This document shows, piece by piece, positions 37,609-46,358 of a stretch of 64,000 bases of DNA; positions within the stretch are counted from its first letter, which is position 1, and every line of letters starts with the position of its first letter. The stretch comes from Mesorhizobium temperatum (GTDB taxonomy: Bacteria > Pseudomonadota > Alphaproteobacteria > Rhizobiales > Rhizobiaceae). Under the pieces are notes generated by a model, which did no database searches, was not told the DNA's origin, and was given only the letters and a program-made list of their open reading frames with translations. A program made the position numbers and the translations under genes. The stretch covers positions 1 through 64,000 of the forward strand of contig NZ_NPKJ01000003.1 in assembly GCF_002284575.1 (NCBI RefSeq), read 5' to 3'.

Positions 37609-38425
37609 ATGAGTGAGCTATTGATGTTGTCGCCGGAGCAGATGCGCCGCATCGAGCCGTATTTTCCCTTGTCGCATGGTGTGCCGCGGGTGGACGATCG
37701 GCGCGTCCTGAGCGGGATATTGTTCGTCATCCGCAATGGGCTTCGTTGGCGCGATGCGCCAGCAGGATACGGGCCGCACAAGACAATCTACAACCGGTTC
37801 ATCCGCTGGAGCCGGCTCGGCGTGTCCAACCGTATCTTGGCTGAACTTGCTGCGCGTGGCAGCGGCTCGGATCAACTGATGATCGATGCCACCCACCTGA
37901 AGGCGCATCGCACTGCCGCCAGCCTGCTTAAAAGGGGGCTCTACCCCGATGTATCGGGCGCAGCCGAGGCGGACTGCGCGGCGACAATCAAGGTACGCGC
38001 TCTCACGTTGATTGTCGCGCCGCAGCGGACTGACCACCAAGCTGCAAGTGGTCTGCGATGGCGATGGCCGTCCCCTGCTTCTTTACCTGACCGAGGGTCA
38101 GGCCAACGATCACAAGGCTGCCGCAGCGATAGTCGAGGCCTTACCGCCAGCGCGCTATCTGCTCGCCGACCGAGCTGATAGCTCCATCGGCTTCCGCGAT
38201 GCACTTATCCAACGCGGTATTACCCCTTGCATCCCGCCTCATGCCAAGCACCGAATCCAGCACAGCTACGATCCAGTGCTCTATCGACGACGCCACAAGA
38301 TCGAGAACCTGTTCGCACGCCTCAAGGACTGGCGACGCATCCATACCAGATACGACCGCTGTGCTCACACGTTTCTATCAGCGATCGCTTTCGCTGCAGC
38401 TTTCATCTTTTGGCTCAATCAATGA
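37609..38425 (+). pseudogene. IS427-type transposase (OrfA/OrfB), disrupted
   Basis: OrfA starts SELLMLSPEQMRRIEPYFP and includes FVIRNGLRWRDAP and the first catalytic aspartate in MIDATHLKAHRTAASLL. An AAAAGGGGG run near 37930 is the expected frameshift point. After it the DNA reads CIGRSRGG, where relatives go on to LTTKLQVVCDGDG. Here a 48-bp palindromic element plus an 8-bp target duplication splits the two, shifting the frame and bringing in a stop. OrfB then continues (YLLADRADSSIGFRDALI, RRHKIENLFARLKDW). Removing the insert restores the family sequence exactly, so the insertion inactivated the gene. Confidence 0.82.
37977..38024 (+). repeat. Palindromic mobile element, copy 2 (with 8-bp target duplication)
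   Basis: This 48-bp sequence has arms GACAATCAA (37983-37991) and TTGATTGTC (38008-38016), with GC-rich outer arms. It is flanked by an 8-bp direct repeat GCGGACTG (37969-37976 and 38025-38032). Positions 37994-38024 are identical to 14195-14225. It lies in a transposase gene unrelated to that of copy 1, which shows independent insertion. Confidence 0.85.
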
Positions 38426-38528
38426 GATGCTGTAACGGGGCCTGCGTCGTGCGCTGCCCGTTACCGATTGCATGCTGACCGGTCGCCGCCGACGCTCCCG
38501 TATCTGATTCTGACAGGAGGATTACGGG

Positions 38529-39563
38529 ATGAAACTGTTCATTGGGTTGGATGTCTCACTCGCCAAGACTGCGGTCTGCGTTGTCAGCGAGCACGGCAAG
38601 ATCGTGAAGGAGGCTGAGGTCGGCAGCGATCCCGCGGCGCTGACGCAATTCGCGCTGGAGCAACAGGGCGAAATTGCGATGATCGGGATGGAAGCCGGGC
38701 CGTTGTCGCAATGGCTGCACCGTGGGCTTACCGAAGCCGGCCTGGAAGTGGTTCTGATGGAAACCCGGCAAGTGAAGGGTGCTCTGAAAGCCATGCCGAT
38801 CAAGACAGACCGGCGCGATGCTGAAGGTATTGCCCGGCTGCTACATTTGGGCTGGTTCCGGCCGGTCCATTGCAAGTCGGTGTCTGCCCAGGAGATCCGC
38901 GCACTCCTCGGGGCGCGCAAATCCATCCAGCAGGGCGTGATCGCTCTGGAAATGTCCTTGCGCGGGTTATTGCGGAACTTCGGCTTGAAAGTCGGCGCAA
39001 TCTCCAAAGGACGGTTTGATGCTCGCATTCAGGAACTGGTTGCCAGCAACACTGCGCTTGTGGCGGCAACCGAGCCGATGCTTCGCGCCCGTGCCACCCT
39101 CCGCCATGAACTGGCGCGACTGGAGCGGCATGTGCGCAGCCTAGCACAGGACGACCCGACCTGCCGCTTGCTGATGACCATGCCGGCCGTCGGCGCGGTG
39201 GTCGCATTGACCTTCAAGTCGGCCGTGGATGATCCGGCTCGGTTCTCGTCGTCGAAGAAAGTCGGCCCGTGGGTCGGCCTCACCCCTTCACGGCAGCAGT
39301 CCGGCGAGCGCGACGTGACAGGCGGTATCACCAAAGCCGGTGACGCCCATTTACGCCGCGCCTTATGCCAGGCCGCAACCGTCATGATGAACCGGGGCCG
39401 TGGGTCGTGGTTGCGGACATGGGCCTCGCGGGTCGCGAAACGGCGCGGCACCAAGCGGGCCATGGTGGCCTTGGCGCGTCGGATCGGTGTGATCCTGCAT
39501 CGGATGTGGCTGGACGGAAGAAACTTCTGCTGGGAAGGAGCGCCAGAGCCGATCCATGCATGA
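38529..39563 (+). CDS. IS110 family transposase (nested)
   Basis: The 344-residue protein is a complete IS110-type transposase, starting with LFIGLDVSLAKTAVCVV, with KTDRRDAEGIARLL in the DEDD domain and GITKAGDAHLRRALCQAA in the C-terminal domain. It differs clearly from the IS110 transposase at 14.8-15.9 kb. It lies inside the IS427-like element, behind that element's transposase gene. Confidence 0.9.
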   Translation: MKLFIGLDVSLAKTAVCVVSEHGKIVKEAEVGSDPAALTQFALEQQGEIAMIGMEAGPLSQWLHRGLTEAGLEVVLMETRQVKGALKAMPIKTDRRDAEGIARLLHLGWFRPVHCKSVSAQEIRALLGARKSIQQGVIALEMSLRGLLRNFGLKVGAISKGRFDARIQELVASNTALVAATEPMLRARATLRHELARLERHVRSLAQDDPTCRLLMTMPAVGAVVALTFKSAVDDPARFSSSKKVGPWVGLTPSRQQSGERDVTGGITKAGDAHLRRALCQAATVMMNRGRGSWLRTWASRVAKRRGTKRAMVALARRIGVILHRMWLDGRNFCWEGAPEPIHA

Positions 39564-39904
39564 GCTAATCTCCGTGTTGATGTCTGCCTGAGCGCAGACC
39601 TGCGAGGTCCCCGACCCGGGACGTGGTCCCGATGACGCCGTGGTCTGGACTGATGCCGTCCCGCCGGGCGAGCACGCCAATGAGATGGGCGCATCGGAAC
39701 CATTGGACAAGCATCATGTTGGCGGCCGCCGCGCCGACCACGGACCGAAGCATGAACCCGGGCAGAACCTCATACGGCAGGAAGCAGGCGATATAGCACA
39801 ACCAAAATGCAATCACGCTCTCCGCACACCCGGATGGGCGATCCCTTCTTGCATCAAATTTGCCTTGACGAGGACGGCCCCGTTACCGAAGTCCTGACCC
39901 TAGC

Positions 39905-41086
39905 TAGTCATCTGGAACTGAAGTTCGTTACATTGTAAGCTGTGCGCCTATTCGATGGAGAGTGCAGCGATGGCGAACGCGACTGGCCGACCGACGGCGC
40001 CTCTGGTTCTGGGGCGGGAAGAGCGCGAGTATCTGGAACGACAGGTGCGTCGGCAGCGTGTGGCGCGATCCATGTCCGAGCGGTGCCGGATCATTCTTCG
40101 TTGCGCCGACGGCATTCCCAGCAAGGCCGTCGCGGCTCAGCTGGGGGTGCATGAGCATACGGTCGGCAAGTGAAGGCGCCGCTTCCTCAAGGATCGCGTG
40201 GAGGGTCTGCTGGACGAAGCCCGGCCAGGCAGGCCCCGGACGATCGATGACGATCAGGTCGCCGCCGTGATCGAGCGGACGTTGCGCTCCACGCCCAGCG
40301 ATGCGACCCATTGGTCAATCCGATCGATGGCCGGTGCGACCGGCTTCTCGCACACGACGATCCGCAGGATCTGGACCGCCTTCGGGCTGCAACCGCACCG
40401 CTCGGAGACGTTCAAGCTGTCGAGCGATCCGCTGTTCGTCGACAAGGTGCGCGACATCGTCGGGCTCTACCTGTCGCCACCCAATAGGGCGCTCGTGCTC
40501 AGCGTCGACGAGAAGAGCCAGATTCAGGCGCTCGACCGTGAGCAGCCCGTGCTGCCGATGATGCCGGGCATCCCCGAGCGCCGGACACATAGCTATGTCC
40601 GGCACGGCACGACCTCGCTGTTTGCAGCGCTCGACGTCGCCTCCGGCTTCGTTATTGGCAAGTGCTACAAACGGCACCGGGCCACGGAGTTCCTGGACTT
40701 CCTGAGGCAGGTCGATGCCAGTATTCCGCCGGACCTCGACGTCCACATCGTCATGGATAACTACGCGACTCATAAAACCGCGCTGGTCAGGTCATGGCTG
40801 GCGCGACGGCCGCACTACCATGTCCACTTCACGCCGACATCGGCATCCTGGATCAACCAGGTCGAACGCTGGTTTGCCGAACTCACCCGCAAGCAGCTGC
40901 GCCGCGGCGTCCACACCTCGACCAGCCAACTCGAAGCCGACATCCGCTCCTTCATTGAGCGGCACAATGAGAACCCAAAGCCCTATAGCTGGGTCAAATC
41001 CGCCGACGACATCCTCTCATCAGTCAAGCGCTTCTGCCAAAAGGCCGAACAGACCTTATGCAGCGAATTTTAGATTCAGATGACTA
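39905..41086 (+). mobile_element. IS630 family element abutting the IS427-like element
   Basis: TAGTCATCTG at 39905 and CAGATGACTA ending at 41086 are terminal inverted repeats beginning with the TA target expected for IS630. CTAG is present on both sides (39904-39907 and 41084-41087). The left end lies only 4 bp from the CTAG that ends the IS427-like element. Confidence 0.75.
39970..41073 (+). pseudogene. IS630 family transposase with one internal stop
   Basis: The frame gives a full IS630 transposase of about 367 residues: REYLERQVRRQR, GVHEHTVGK in the helix-turn-helix part, then [29 protein letters not shown] and [13 protein letters not shown] with the DDE residues. One TGA at 40171-40173 replaces the tryptophan codon expected after HTVGK. 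Both halves are in the same frame, so a single base change inactivated the gene. Initiation again downstream at 40198 would give a protein without the DNA-binding part. Confidence 0.85.
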
Positions 41087-41153
41087 GCTGCCAAGCGACA
41101 ATAGTCGTTCGTTGCTCCGGCCTGTTCGAGCGACGACCGGCTCCCGGCCAGCC

Positions 41154-41939
41154 TCACACCTGCCAAAGCGGCCTGCGGCGATCGAAGAAGGCCGCGATTC
41201 CTTCGGCGGCCTCGATCGTTTCCCACGTATCGGCCAGCGACGCGACCGTCTCGCCGATGAGGGCGTCGTGGATTGCCGGTCCAAGTCGGCGCGCAAGCGC
41301 CTTGGCGGCGGCGACGGCCTGCGGCGAGGCCGAGTGATAAGGCCGGACCTCGGCCTCGACGGCCGCTTCCAGGTCGGCCGGAGGCACGGCGCGGGAAAGC
41401 AGTCCGAGTTCGCTGGCTTCATTGGCGTCGAATATCCTGGCTGACATGAAGACCCGCCGCGCCCGGCCCTCCCCCATCCGAGCCAGTACATAGGGAGAGA
41501 TAGTCGCGGGGATGAGGCCTAGTCTGACCTCGGTGAAGCCGAACCTCGCGGTGTCGACTGCGATCGCGACGTCGCAGACGCTCATTAGGCCGAGACCGCC
41601 GCCGAATGCTTGGCCGTTGATGCGGCCGATCAGCGGCTTGGGTAGTTCGTTGAGCGCGCGCAGAGCCAGGGCCAGCTTCCTGGCCTCGGCGATTCGCTCG
41701 TCACGCGCGGCGGAGGCCTGCGCCCGCATCCAGGCGAGATCGGCACCGGCACAGAAGCTGTCCCCCTCGCCCGTCAGCACCACCGCTCGCACGTTGTCGT
41801 CATTGGCGAGCAGTTCGGCGGCGGCCGTAAGTTCGGCGATCATCTGTCCCGACATGGCGTTGTGCTTGTCCGGGCGGGCGAGAGTCAACGTAGAGACGCC
41901 GATCTCGTCAGTCGTGACACGGATGGTCTCGAAGTTCAT
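41154..41939 (-). CDS. Crotonase, methylglutaconyl-CoA hydratase-like
   Basis: The 261-residue protein is an enoyl-CoA hydratase/isomerase. SFCAGADLAWMRAQ contains the DLxWM pattern of the LiuC/AUH group, and INGQAFGGGLGLMSVCDVAIA forms the second oxyanion-hole segment. The catalytic glutamate region GFTEVRLGLIPATIS is present. LiuC hydrates 3-methylglutaconyl-CoA to HMG-CoA in leucine breakdown, and the gene overlaps an HMG-CoA lyase gene by 32 bp. That pairing supports the role. It is the last gene of a four-gene minus-strand operon. Confidence 0.85.
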   Translation of the reverse strand: MNFETIRVTTDEIGVSTLTLARPDKHNAMSGQMIAELTAAAELLANDDNVRAVVLTGEGDSFCAGADLAWMRAQASAARDERIAEARKLALALRALNELPKPLIGRINGQAFGGGLGLMSVCDVAIAVDTARFGFTEVRLGLIPATISPYVLARMGEGRARRVFMSARIFDANEASELGLLSRAVPPADLEAAVEAEVRPYHSASPQAVAAAKALARRLGPAIHDALIGETVASLADTWETIEAAEGIAAFFDRRRPLWQV

Positions 41940-42795
41940 GGCCGCCCCCTCTCAGGCTGTCCGCGAAGCGGGCCGCCGCCCCCAGTCGCTCTATATAGAG
42001 ACCCGTCTCATAGCTCTTGTCGGCTAGCATTGCGGCGACGGCGAGGGTGTCCACATTGCCCTTCGCACCGGGGGCGAAAGGACAGCCGCCAAGGCCTCCA
42101 ACCGCGGCGTCGAAGGTGCGCAAGCCCTTCTCCAAGCTTACAAGGATGTTATCGAGGGCCCGACCCCCCGTGTCGTGGTAATGTCCGGCAAGCCTCTCGG
42201 CCGGCACCTCTTCCAACACGGCATCGAGCATGGCAGCGATAGTGGCAGGGGTCCCTTGCCCGATTGTGTCGCCAAGCGAAATCTCATAGCAGCCCATCGC
42301 GAGGAGTTGGGCCGCAACCCTCACGGCGGCAGCCGGTGGCATCGGCCCTTCGTAAGGACAGTCGGTGACGCAGGAGACATAGCCTCGCACCGGAATGCCG
42401 TCGACGGTAGCCGCGGCGAGCACGGGGCGGAACCGCTCGAGGCTCTCGGCAATTGAGCAGTTGATGTTCTTATGGCTGAAGGTTTCGGAGGCCGACGCGA
42501 ATACGGAGATCTCGTCAGCGTTGGCCGGCCGCGCCGCTTCATAGCCCTTCAAGTTGGGGACCAGCACCGCGTAGACGACGCCGGGCGCACGGCGAATACC
42601 GGCCATAACCCCCGCAGCGTCAGCCATCTGCGGCACCCACCTCGGCGACACGAAGGAGGTTGCCTCGATCTTCTGCAAGCCGCAGTCCGACAGCATGTCA
42701 ATAAGTCGAATCTTTTCAGCAGCCGGCACGAGGCGCCGCTCGTTTTGGAGCCCGTCGCGTGCCGACATCTCGAAAATGCGAACGAATTCGCCCAT
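41908..42795 (-). CDS. Hydroxymethylglutaryl-CoA lyase
   Basis: This 295-residue TIM-barrel protein is an HMG-CoA lyase, cleaving HMG-CoA to acetyl-CoA and acetoacetate. It starts FVRIFEMSARDGLQNE, which carries the metal-binding aspartate and substrate arginine. It continues with EATSFVSPRWVPQMAD, SLGDTIGQGTPA, HYHDTGGRALDN with metal-binding histidines, and GGLGGCPFAPGAKGNVDT with the catalytic cysteine. It has the usual length and belongs with the crotonase downstream and the acyl-CoA synthetase upstream (74-bp gap). Confidence 0.92.
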   Translation of the reverse strand: MGEFVRIFEMSARDGLQNERRLVPAAEKIRLIDMLSDCGLQKIEATSFVSPRWVPQMADAAGVMAGIRRAPGVVYAVLVPNLKGYEAARPANADEISVFASASETFSHKNINCSIAESLERFRPVLAAATVDGIPVRGYVSCVTDCPYEGPMPPAAAVRVAAQLLAMGCYEISLGDTIGQGTPATIAAMLDAVLEEVPAERLAGHYHDTGGRALDNILVSLEKGLRTFDAAVGGLGGCPFAPGAKGNVDTLAVAAMLADKSYETGLYIERLGAAARFADSLRGGGHELRDHPCHD

Positions 42796-42869
42796 CGGCT
42801 AGGCCTTTGGCTGAAAATAAGCGATTTGGTCATCGACAACCAAAGGATCGCCTGCGTGCACGGCGGCTA

Positions 42870-44990
42870 TTATTTTCCGACCAACCTCACATCCACCGGA
42901 TAGATACCGCTTTCGTTAGCGATAATCGGGTTGATGTCGAGCTCCGCAAGATTTTCCATTCTCAAGACCGCCACAGACAAGGACGAGATGAAGTTGGCGA
43001 GAGATAGCTTGTCGACTCTCGGAAAGTTCCTGAAACCGTCGAGGATCTTCGCAACACGCGTTTCCTCAATCATGTTCAAGGCTTCCTCTGGAGAAACCGG
43101 TGCCGCGCGGAAAGTGACGTCTTCAGCCGCCTCAACCAGCACACCGCCTGAGCCGAACAAGACCACCGGACCGAAAACAGGATCGTTGGTAGCGCCCACG
43201 AACAATTCCACACCCCGATCCACCATCGGCGTGACGATAAAACCTAGGCCTGTCACCGGCGCGGCGTGGGACGCCAGGGCCCCTGCGATATCGGCGGCGG
43301 CAGCTCGCGCCGCCTCTCGCGTCACACCGAGACGCACGCCGCCTACATCAGACTTGTGGCTGACCGCCGCCGAATCGACCTTCACCGCGCAAGAAGTTGC
43401 GAACCCGGAAACGGCTGCCTCGACTGATGCCGCGTCGACAGCAGCCAACCATTGACCAGTGTCCACGCCCAATTTCTGCAGTATCTCGCGAGCCGTCGTC
43501 TCTGCCGACAAGCCGTTGGGCACGACCACGCGCGGCCCCCCAGTTGCCAACGTTGCGTTGTGGCTGCTGTGCTTTGAAAGCCAGGTTGCCCTCTCGAAGA
43601 GCGCTCTCGCGCCTGCAACAGCCCAATCCAACGAGGTAAAGACTTGCATGCCGCCATTTCGCAAGATCTGGTGGTTCTCAGGCATTCGGCTGGCGTAGCA
43701 ACTATGGAAAACTAGAGGAAGGCCAGAGGTCTTTTGCAATGCAACGATACGCTCGGCGGCCGAATTCTCAGCTGTCACAAGAGAAGCTTCGAACCTTAGG
43801 TGGTACGCTCCAAACATCCCGGATGTCAGAATGAGCCCTACCTCTGGATCTGCCGCCAAGATCTCAATGCATTCCGGAAAGACATCCGGATGGGCATCTA
43901 AGGCGCTGTAAACGTCGATCGGATTTTCGACACTGGCTTCCTCCCCGAGCACCTTTCTCAACTTAGCTTTGGTTTCCCCAGAAAGAGACGCAAGGGGCAC
44001 GCACGCACGCGATAGCGCATCAACTGCAAGCGTTGCATGTCCACCACCGTCAGCCAGCACCACTATCCCAGTTTGTGATTTGGGAAGAGGCGTGGTTGCC
44101 AGAAGTGCAGCTATCGGAAGCAATTCGTCAGAGCGATCTACCAGCGTAACGCCCATTTGCGGCAGCACCCTCAGAGCAATATCGTCGGCCCCGGCAATTG
44201 AACCCGTATGAGAAAGCGCCGCCTTTCCACCTTCGTGGGATCGCACTCCTCGGAGCATTACAATCGGACAGCTCTCCGCTACTCGTGCGGCCGAATTCAG
44301 AAAACGCCGCCCATCAATGAAACCTTCATTGTAGATCGCAATTGAACGAGTGCTCTTGCGTAGACAAAGCTCTTCGATCAGTTCGTCATATCCAACATCA
44401 GCCTGGTTCCCTAAACCAGCAATGACATCGAAGCCGGGACCGTTAATCGCGCGGCTGTCTTCGAGCACCGTCAAAATCATGTTACCGCTTTGCGTTAAGA
44501 CGCTGACGGGTCCCTTTGGGGGCAGTTCCGGCAGGCCGATTAGGTCCGCCTGTACGGTACAGTTTACCATGCCTGACGTGTTGGGCCCAATAATGCGGAC
44601 CCCGCTTTCTGCTAAGGCGTCACGCAATCTCTTTTCCGTGCTTGCTGCTTGGTCTCCCCGCTCGCCAAACCCATGTGCGACAATAATGGCACCCGCGATG
44701 CCCTTTTTGCCGCACTGCAGAAGAAGATCTGGCACCTCCTCAGCCGGCCGAACTATCACCGCAATATCAACGCCCTCCGGAAGGGCATCAATTTCGGTGA
44801 CTACGGTCAAACCCAGGATCGCCCCTCCCTTTGGGTTTACCGGAAGGATAGAATAACTGTAGCCGGCCTTTTGCAAGGCGTTGATGATCTGATATCCGCG
44901 CTTGGAGGGACTTGCAGATGCGCCAATGACCGCGACGGAATGCGGCTCAAGTATGCGGCTCACCGCTGTTGCTTTATTGAGGGCGTCCAT
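42870..44990 (-). CDS. ADP-forming acyl-CoA synthetase (acetate-CoA ligase family)
   Basis: The 706-residue protein has a CoA-binding Rossmann domain at the N-terminus (SVAVIGASASPSKRGYQI), succinyl-CoA ligase-like domains (GIAGAIIVAHGFGE, IGPNTSGMVN, LTQSGNMILT, LSHTGSIAGAD with the histidine for phosphotransfer) and a C-terminal ATP-grasp domain (KVDSAAVSHKSDVGGVRLGV, VLFGSGGVLVEAAEDV). Such proteins make acyl-CoA from an acid, ATP and CoA. It starts 2 bp after the enoyl-CoA hydratase stop, so the two are coupled. A short fragment of this gene's middle (residues about 366-400) recurs at 46.26-46.35 and 58.84-58.93 kb. Confidence 0.88.
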   Translation of the reverse strand: MDALNKATAVSRILEPHSVAVIGASASPSKRGYQIINALQKAGYSYSILPVNPKGGAILGLTVVTEIDALPEGVDIAVIVRPAEEVPDLLLQCGKKGIAGAIIVAHGFGERGDQAASTEKRLRDALAESGVRIIGPNTSGMVNCTVQADLIGLPELPPKGPVSVLTQSGNMILTVLEDSRAINGPGFDVIAGLGNQADVGYDELIEELCLRKSTRSIAIYNEGFIDGRRFLNSAARVAESCPIVMLRGVRSHEGGKAALSHTGSIAGADDIALRVLPQMGVTLVDRSDELLPIAALLATTPLPKSQTGIVVLADGGGHATLAVDALSRACVPLASLSGETKAKLRKVLGEEASVENPIDVYSALDAHPDVFPECIEILAADPEVGLILTSGMFGAYHLRFEASLVTAENSAAERIVALQKTSGLPLVFHSCYASRMPENHQILRNGGMQVFTSLDWAVAGARALFERATWLSKHSSHNATLATGGPRVVVPNGLSAETTAREILQKLGVDTGQWLAAVDAASVEAAVSGFATSCAVKVDSAAVSHKSDVGGVRLGVTREAARAAAADIAGALASHAAPVTGLGFIVTPMVDRGVELFVGATNDPVFGPVVLFGSGGVLVEAAEDVTFRAAPVSPEEALNMIEETRVAKILDGFRNFPRVDKLSLANFISSLSVAVLRMENLAELDINPIIANESGIYPVDVRLVGK

Positions 44991-44992
44991 TC

Positions 44993-45766
44993 CTATTTTC
45001 CTTCAAACTTGGGGGAGCGGCGTTCGGCAAAAGCTGCGACTCCCTCGGCCCAATCCTTCGTTTCCATGATCGCCAGCACGTCTTCGGCCTCGGCACGGAA
45101 TAGGCTTTCAGGGCTTTTCGGGAAATTGATTGCCGCCTTAAGGCGGGCCATCGGCAACGGCGCGTTCTTTACGAGTCGCTCCACCAGCGCGGTGGTACGC
45201 TCCACCAGCTGATCCGCTGGCGGAGCCTCGGTTGCCAGGCCGATCTCCAAGCATTTCGCGCCGGTGATCCTGTTGCCCAGCAGCAAAAGACTTGCCGCAT
45301 TTCTTAATCCAATAAGGCTAGGGAGTCGGACCGTCACACCTCCCCCTACATAAGTACCAATGGCAACTTCCGGAAACCCGAGCTGGGCATCCTCGGATAT
45401 GATCAGAAAATCCGCAGAGGTCGCGATTTCTGCTCCGCCCCCGACGGCATAACCATGGACTTGGGCGATAACAGGCGTTTTCATCGTCTGAATCTGTTCG
45501 CAAACACACTGCCCGAGCATGATATAGGCCTCGCGCTCATCGCGCGTCCGGTCGCCAGATTTGTGGGCCTTTAGATCGGCGCCCGCACAGAATGCCCGGC
45601 CGTTTCCGGAAAGGATCACACACCGTATATTTGGGTTTTCATCTGCAAACTTCAGCGCATCCAACGTTTGTTGATAGAGGTCTTCGTTGACGGCATTCAG
45701 CCGCTCTGGCCGGTTGAAGATAATATGAAACGCTTGATTTTCTTGCTTCGTAACAACTTCGTTCAT
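44993..45766 (-). CDS. Enoyl-CoA hydratase/isomerase family protein
   Basis: This 257-residue crotonase has the two oxyanion-hole segments (GRAFCAGADLKAHK and HGYAVGGGAEIATSADFLI) and the glutamate region GFPEVAIGTYVGGG. It heads a minus-strand operon with the acyl-CoA synthetase, HMG-CoA lyase and second crotonase. It would hydrate an enoyl-CoA made from the acid that the synthetase activates. The start codon faces a copy of the lysR promoter block (45811-45860), from which it is probably expressed. Confidence 0.88.
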   Translation of the reverse strand: MNEVVTKQENQAFHIIFNRPERLNAVNEDLYQQTLDALKFADENPNIRCVILSGNGRAFCAGADLKAHKSGDRTRDEREAYIMLGQCVCEQIQTMKTPVIAQVHGYAVGGGAEIATSADFLIISEDAQLGFPEVAIGTYVGGGVTVRLPSLIGLRNAASLLLLGNRITGAKCLEIGLATEAPPADQLVERTTALVERLVKNAPLPMARLKAAINFPKSPESLFRAEAEDVLAIMETKDWAEGVAAFAERRSPKFEGK

Positions 45767-45810
45767 GGGTGTTCTCTTTGCGGGTGATCCTCACAGTGTC
45801 CGCAAAAAAT

Positions 45811-45860
45811 ATTGCGCGTCCAACATTTTGTGGACATAGATTGATCGCGTGAGCGCAATA
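45811..45860 (+). promoter_or_regulatory. lysR promoter block, copy 1
   Basis: This is one of five near-identical blocks of about 50 bp. It contains ATTGCGCGTCCAACATTTTG, then GGACATAGATTGATCGCG and a lysR-like start. It lies between the enoyl-CoA hydratase gene (leftward) and a decayed lysR 5' end (rightward), like a divergent promoter. Confidence 0.7.
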
Positions 45861-45990
45861 ATCGGTAGGCGCTCTGACATCCGTTGCTGGCGCGGATCGC
45901 GGGGGGCAAGCCCACCGCTCAGGTTTGCATGACCGTCGTGTCCAGCTTGGAATTGAAGGTCGACGGCAGGTCGCGCGCAAATCCGGACCG
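45850..45990 (+). pseudogene. Decayed lysR 5' end, copy 1
   Basis: After the promoter block, GTGAGCGCAATAATCGGTAG and the following bases align loosely with the first 45 codons of the intact lysR gene at 48681. The frame is broken. The similarity is weaker than in the other copies and rests mainly on position. Confidence 0.45.
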
Positions 45991-46114
45991 TGACGCCGAC
46001 AAAATCAATATCGAAATGTCGGTCACGAGCTGGGCGATCGGCGGCAAAGCAGTTGGGGTCCTCAAGCCTTCCGAACGGGGCATGAACGAAAATCCATGTT
46101 ATCGCCTCGTGCCA
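45991..46114. other. No recognisable gene
   Basis: Short stretch between two lysR remnants facing each other. No gene is seen. Confidence 0.3.
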
Positions 46115-46260
46115 CCAGCCAATGAGTGATGTTCAAAGACCAGGCCGCGGTCCTGTGTCGCCTCGCCCACAATCGCAACCAACACGCAAATACCTGACCA
46201 GACAGCTTTATTAGTGTCCTTTCGCGATCAATCTATAGCCAAATAATGTTGGACGCAGTG
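46115..46260 (-). pseudogene. lysR promoter block and decayed 5' end, copy 2
   Basis: On the minus strand, 46260-46221 repeats the promoter block (CTGCGTCCAACATTATTTGG and TATAGATTGATCGCG). The next 105 bp align with the lysR coding start: CAGGTATTTGCGTG corresponds to CAGGCATTTGCGTG in the intact gene, and TTTGAACATC to TTCTGAACATC. The start codon and the frame are lost. It faces away from the CocE-like gene at 46359. Confidence 0.7.
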
Positions 46261-46261
46261 C

Positions 46262-46345
46262 TGTGGTACGCGCCAATGATTCCGATCGTGAGAACGAGCC
46301 TCACCTGCGGATCGGACACGATAAAGCATTCCGGAAAGATCAGAG
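46262..46345 (-). pseudogene. Fragment of the acyl-CoA synthetase gene, copy 1
   Basis: The minus strand reads FPECF, SDPQVRLVLTIGIIGAYH, which matches FPECI...DPEVGLILTSGMFGAYH in the intact acyl-CoA synthetase (residues about 366-397). It lies between the lysR promoter block and the start of the CocE-like gene, so a piece of the synthetase gene has been fused here. Confidence 0.65.
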
Positions 46346-46358
46346 ATAAGGAGACTGT

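Larger units (their letters stand above)
37541..39899 (+). mobile_element. IS427-like IS5 family element with a nested IS110
   Basis: GGTCAGGAC at the left (37541) and GTCCTGACC at the right (to 39899) are terminal inverted repeats, each flanked by CTAG. The element contains an IS427-type transposase gene and, after it, an inserted IS110 element. CCCGTTACCGA occurs on both sides of the IS110 (about 38457 and 39880), roughly marking its borders. The whole structure is 2359 bp. Confidence 0.7.
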
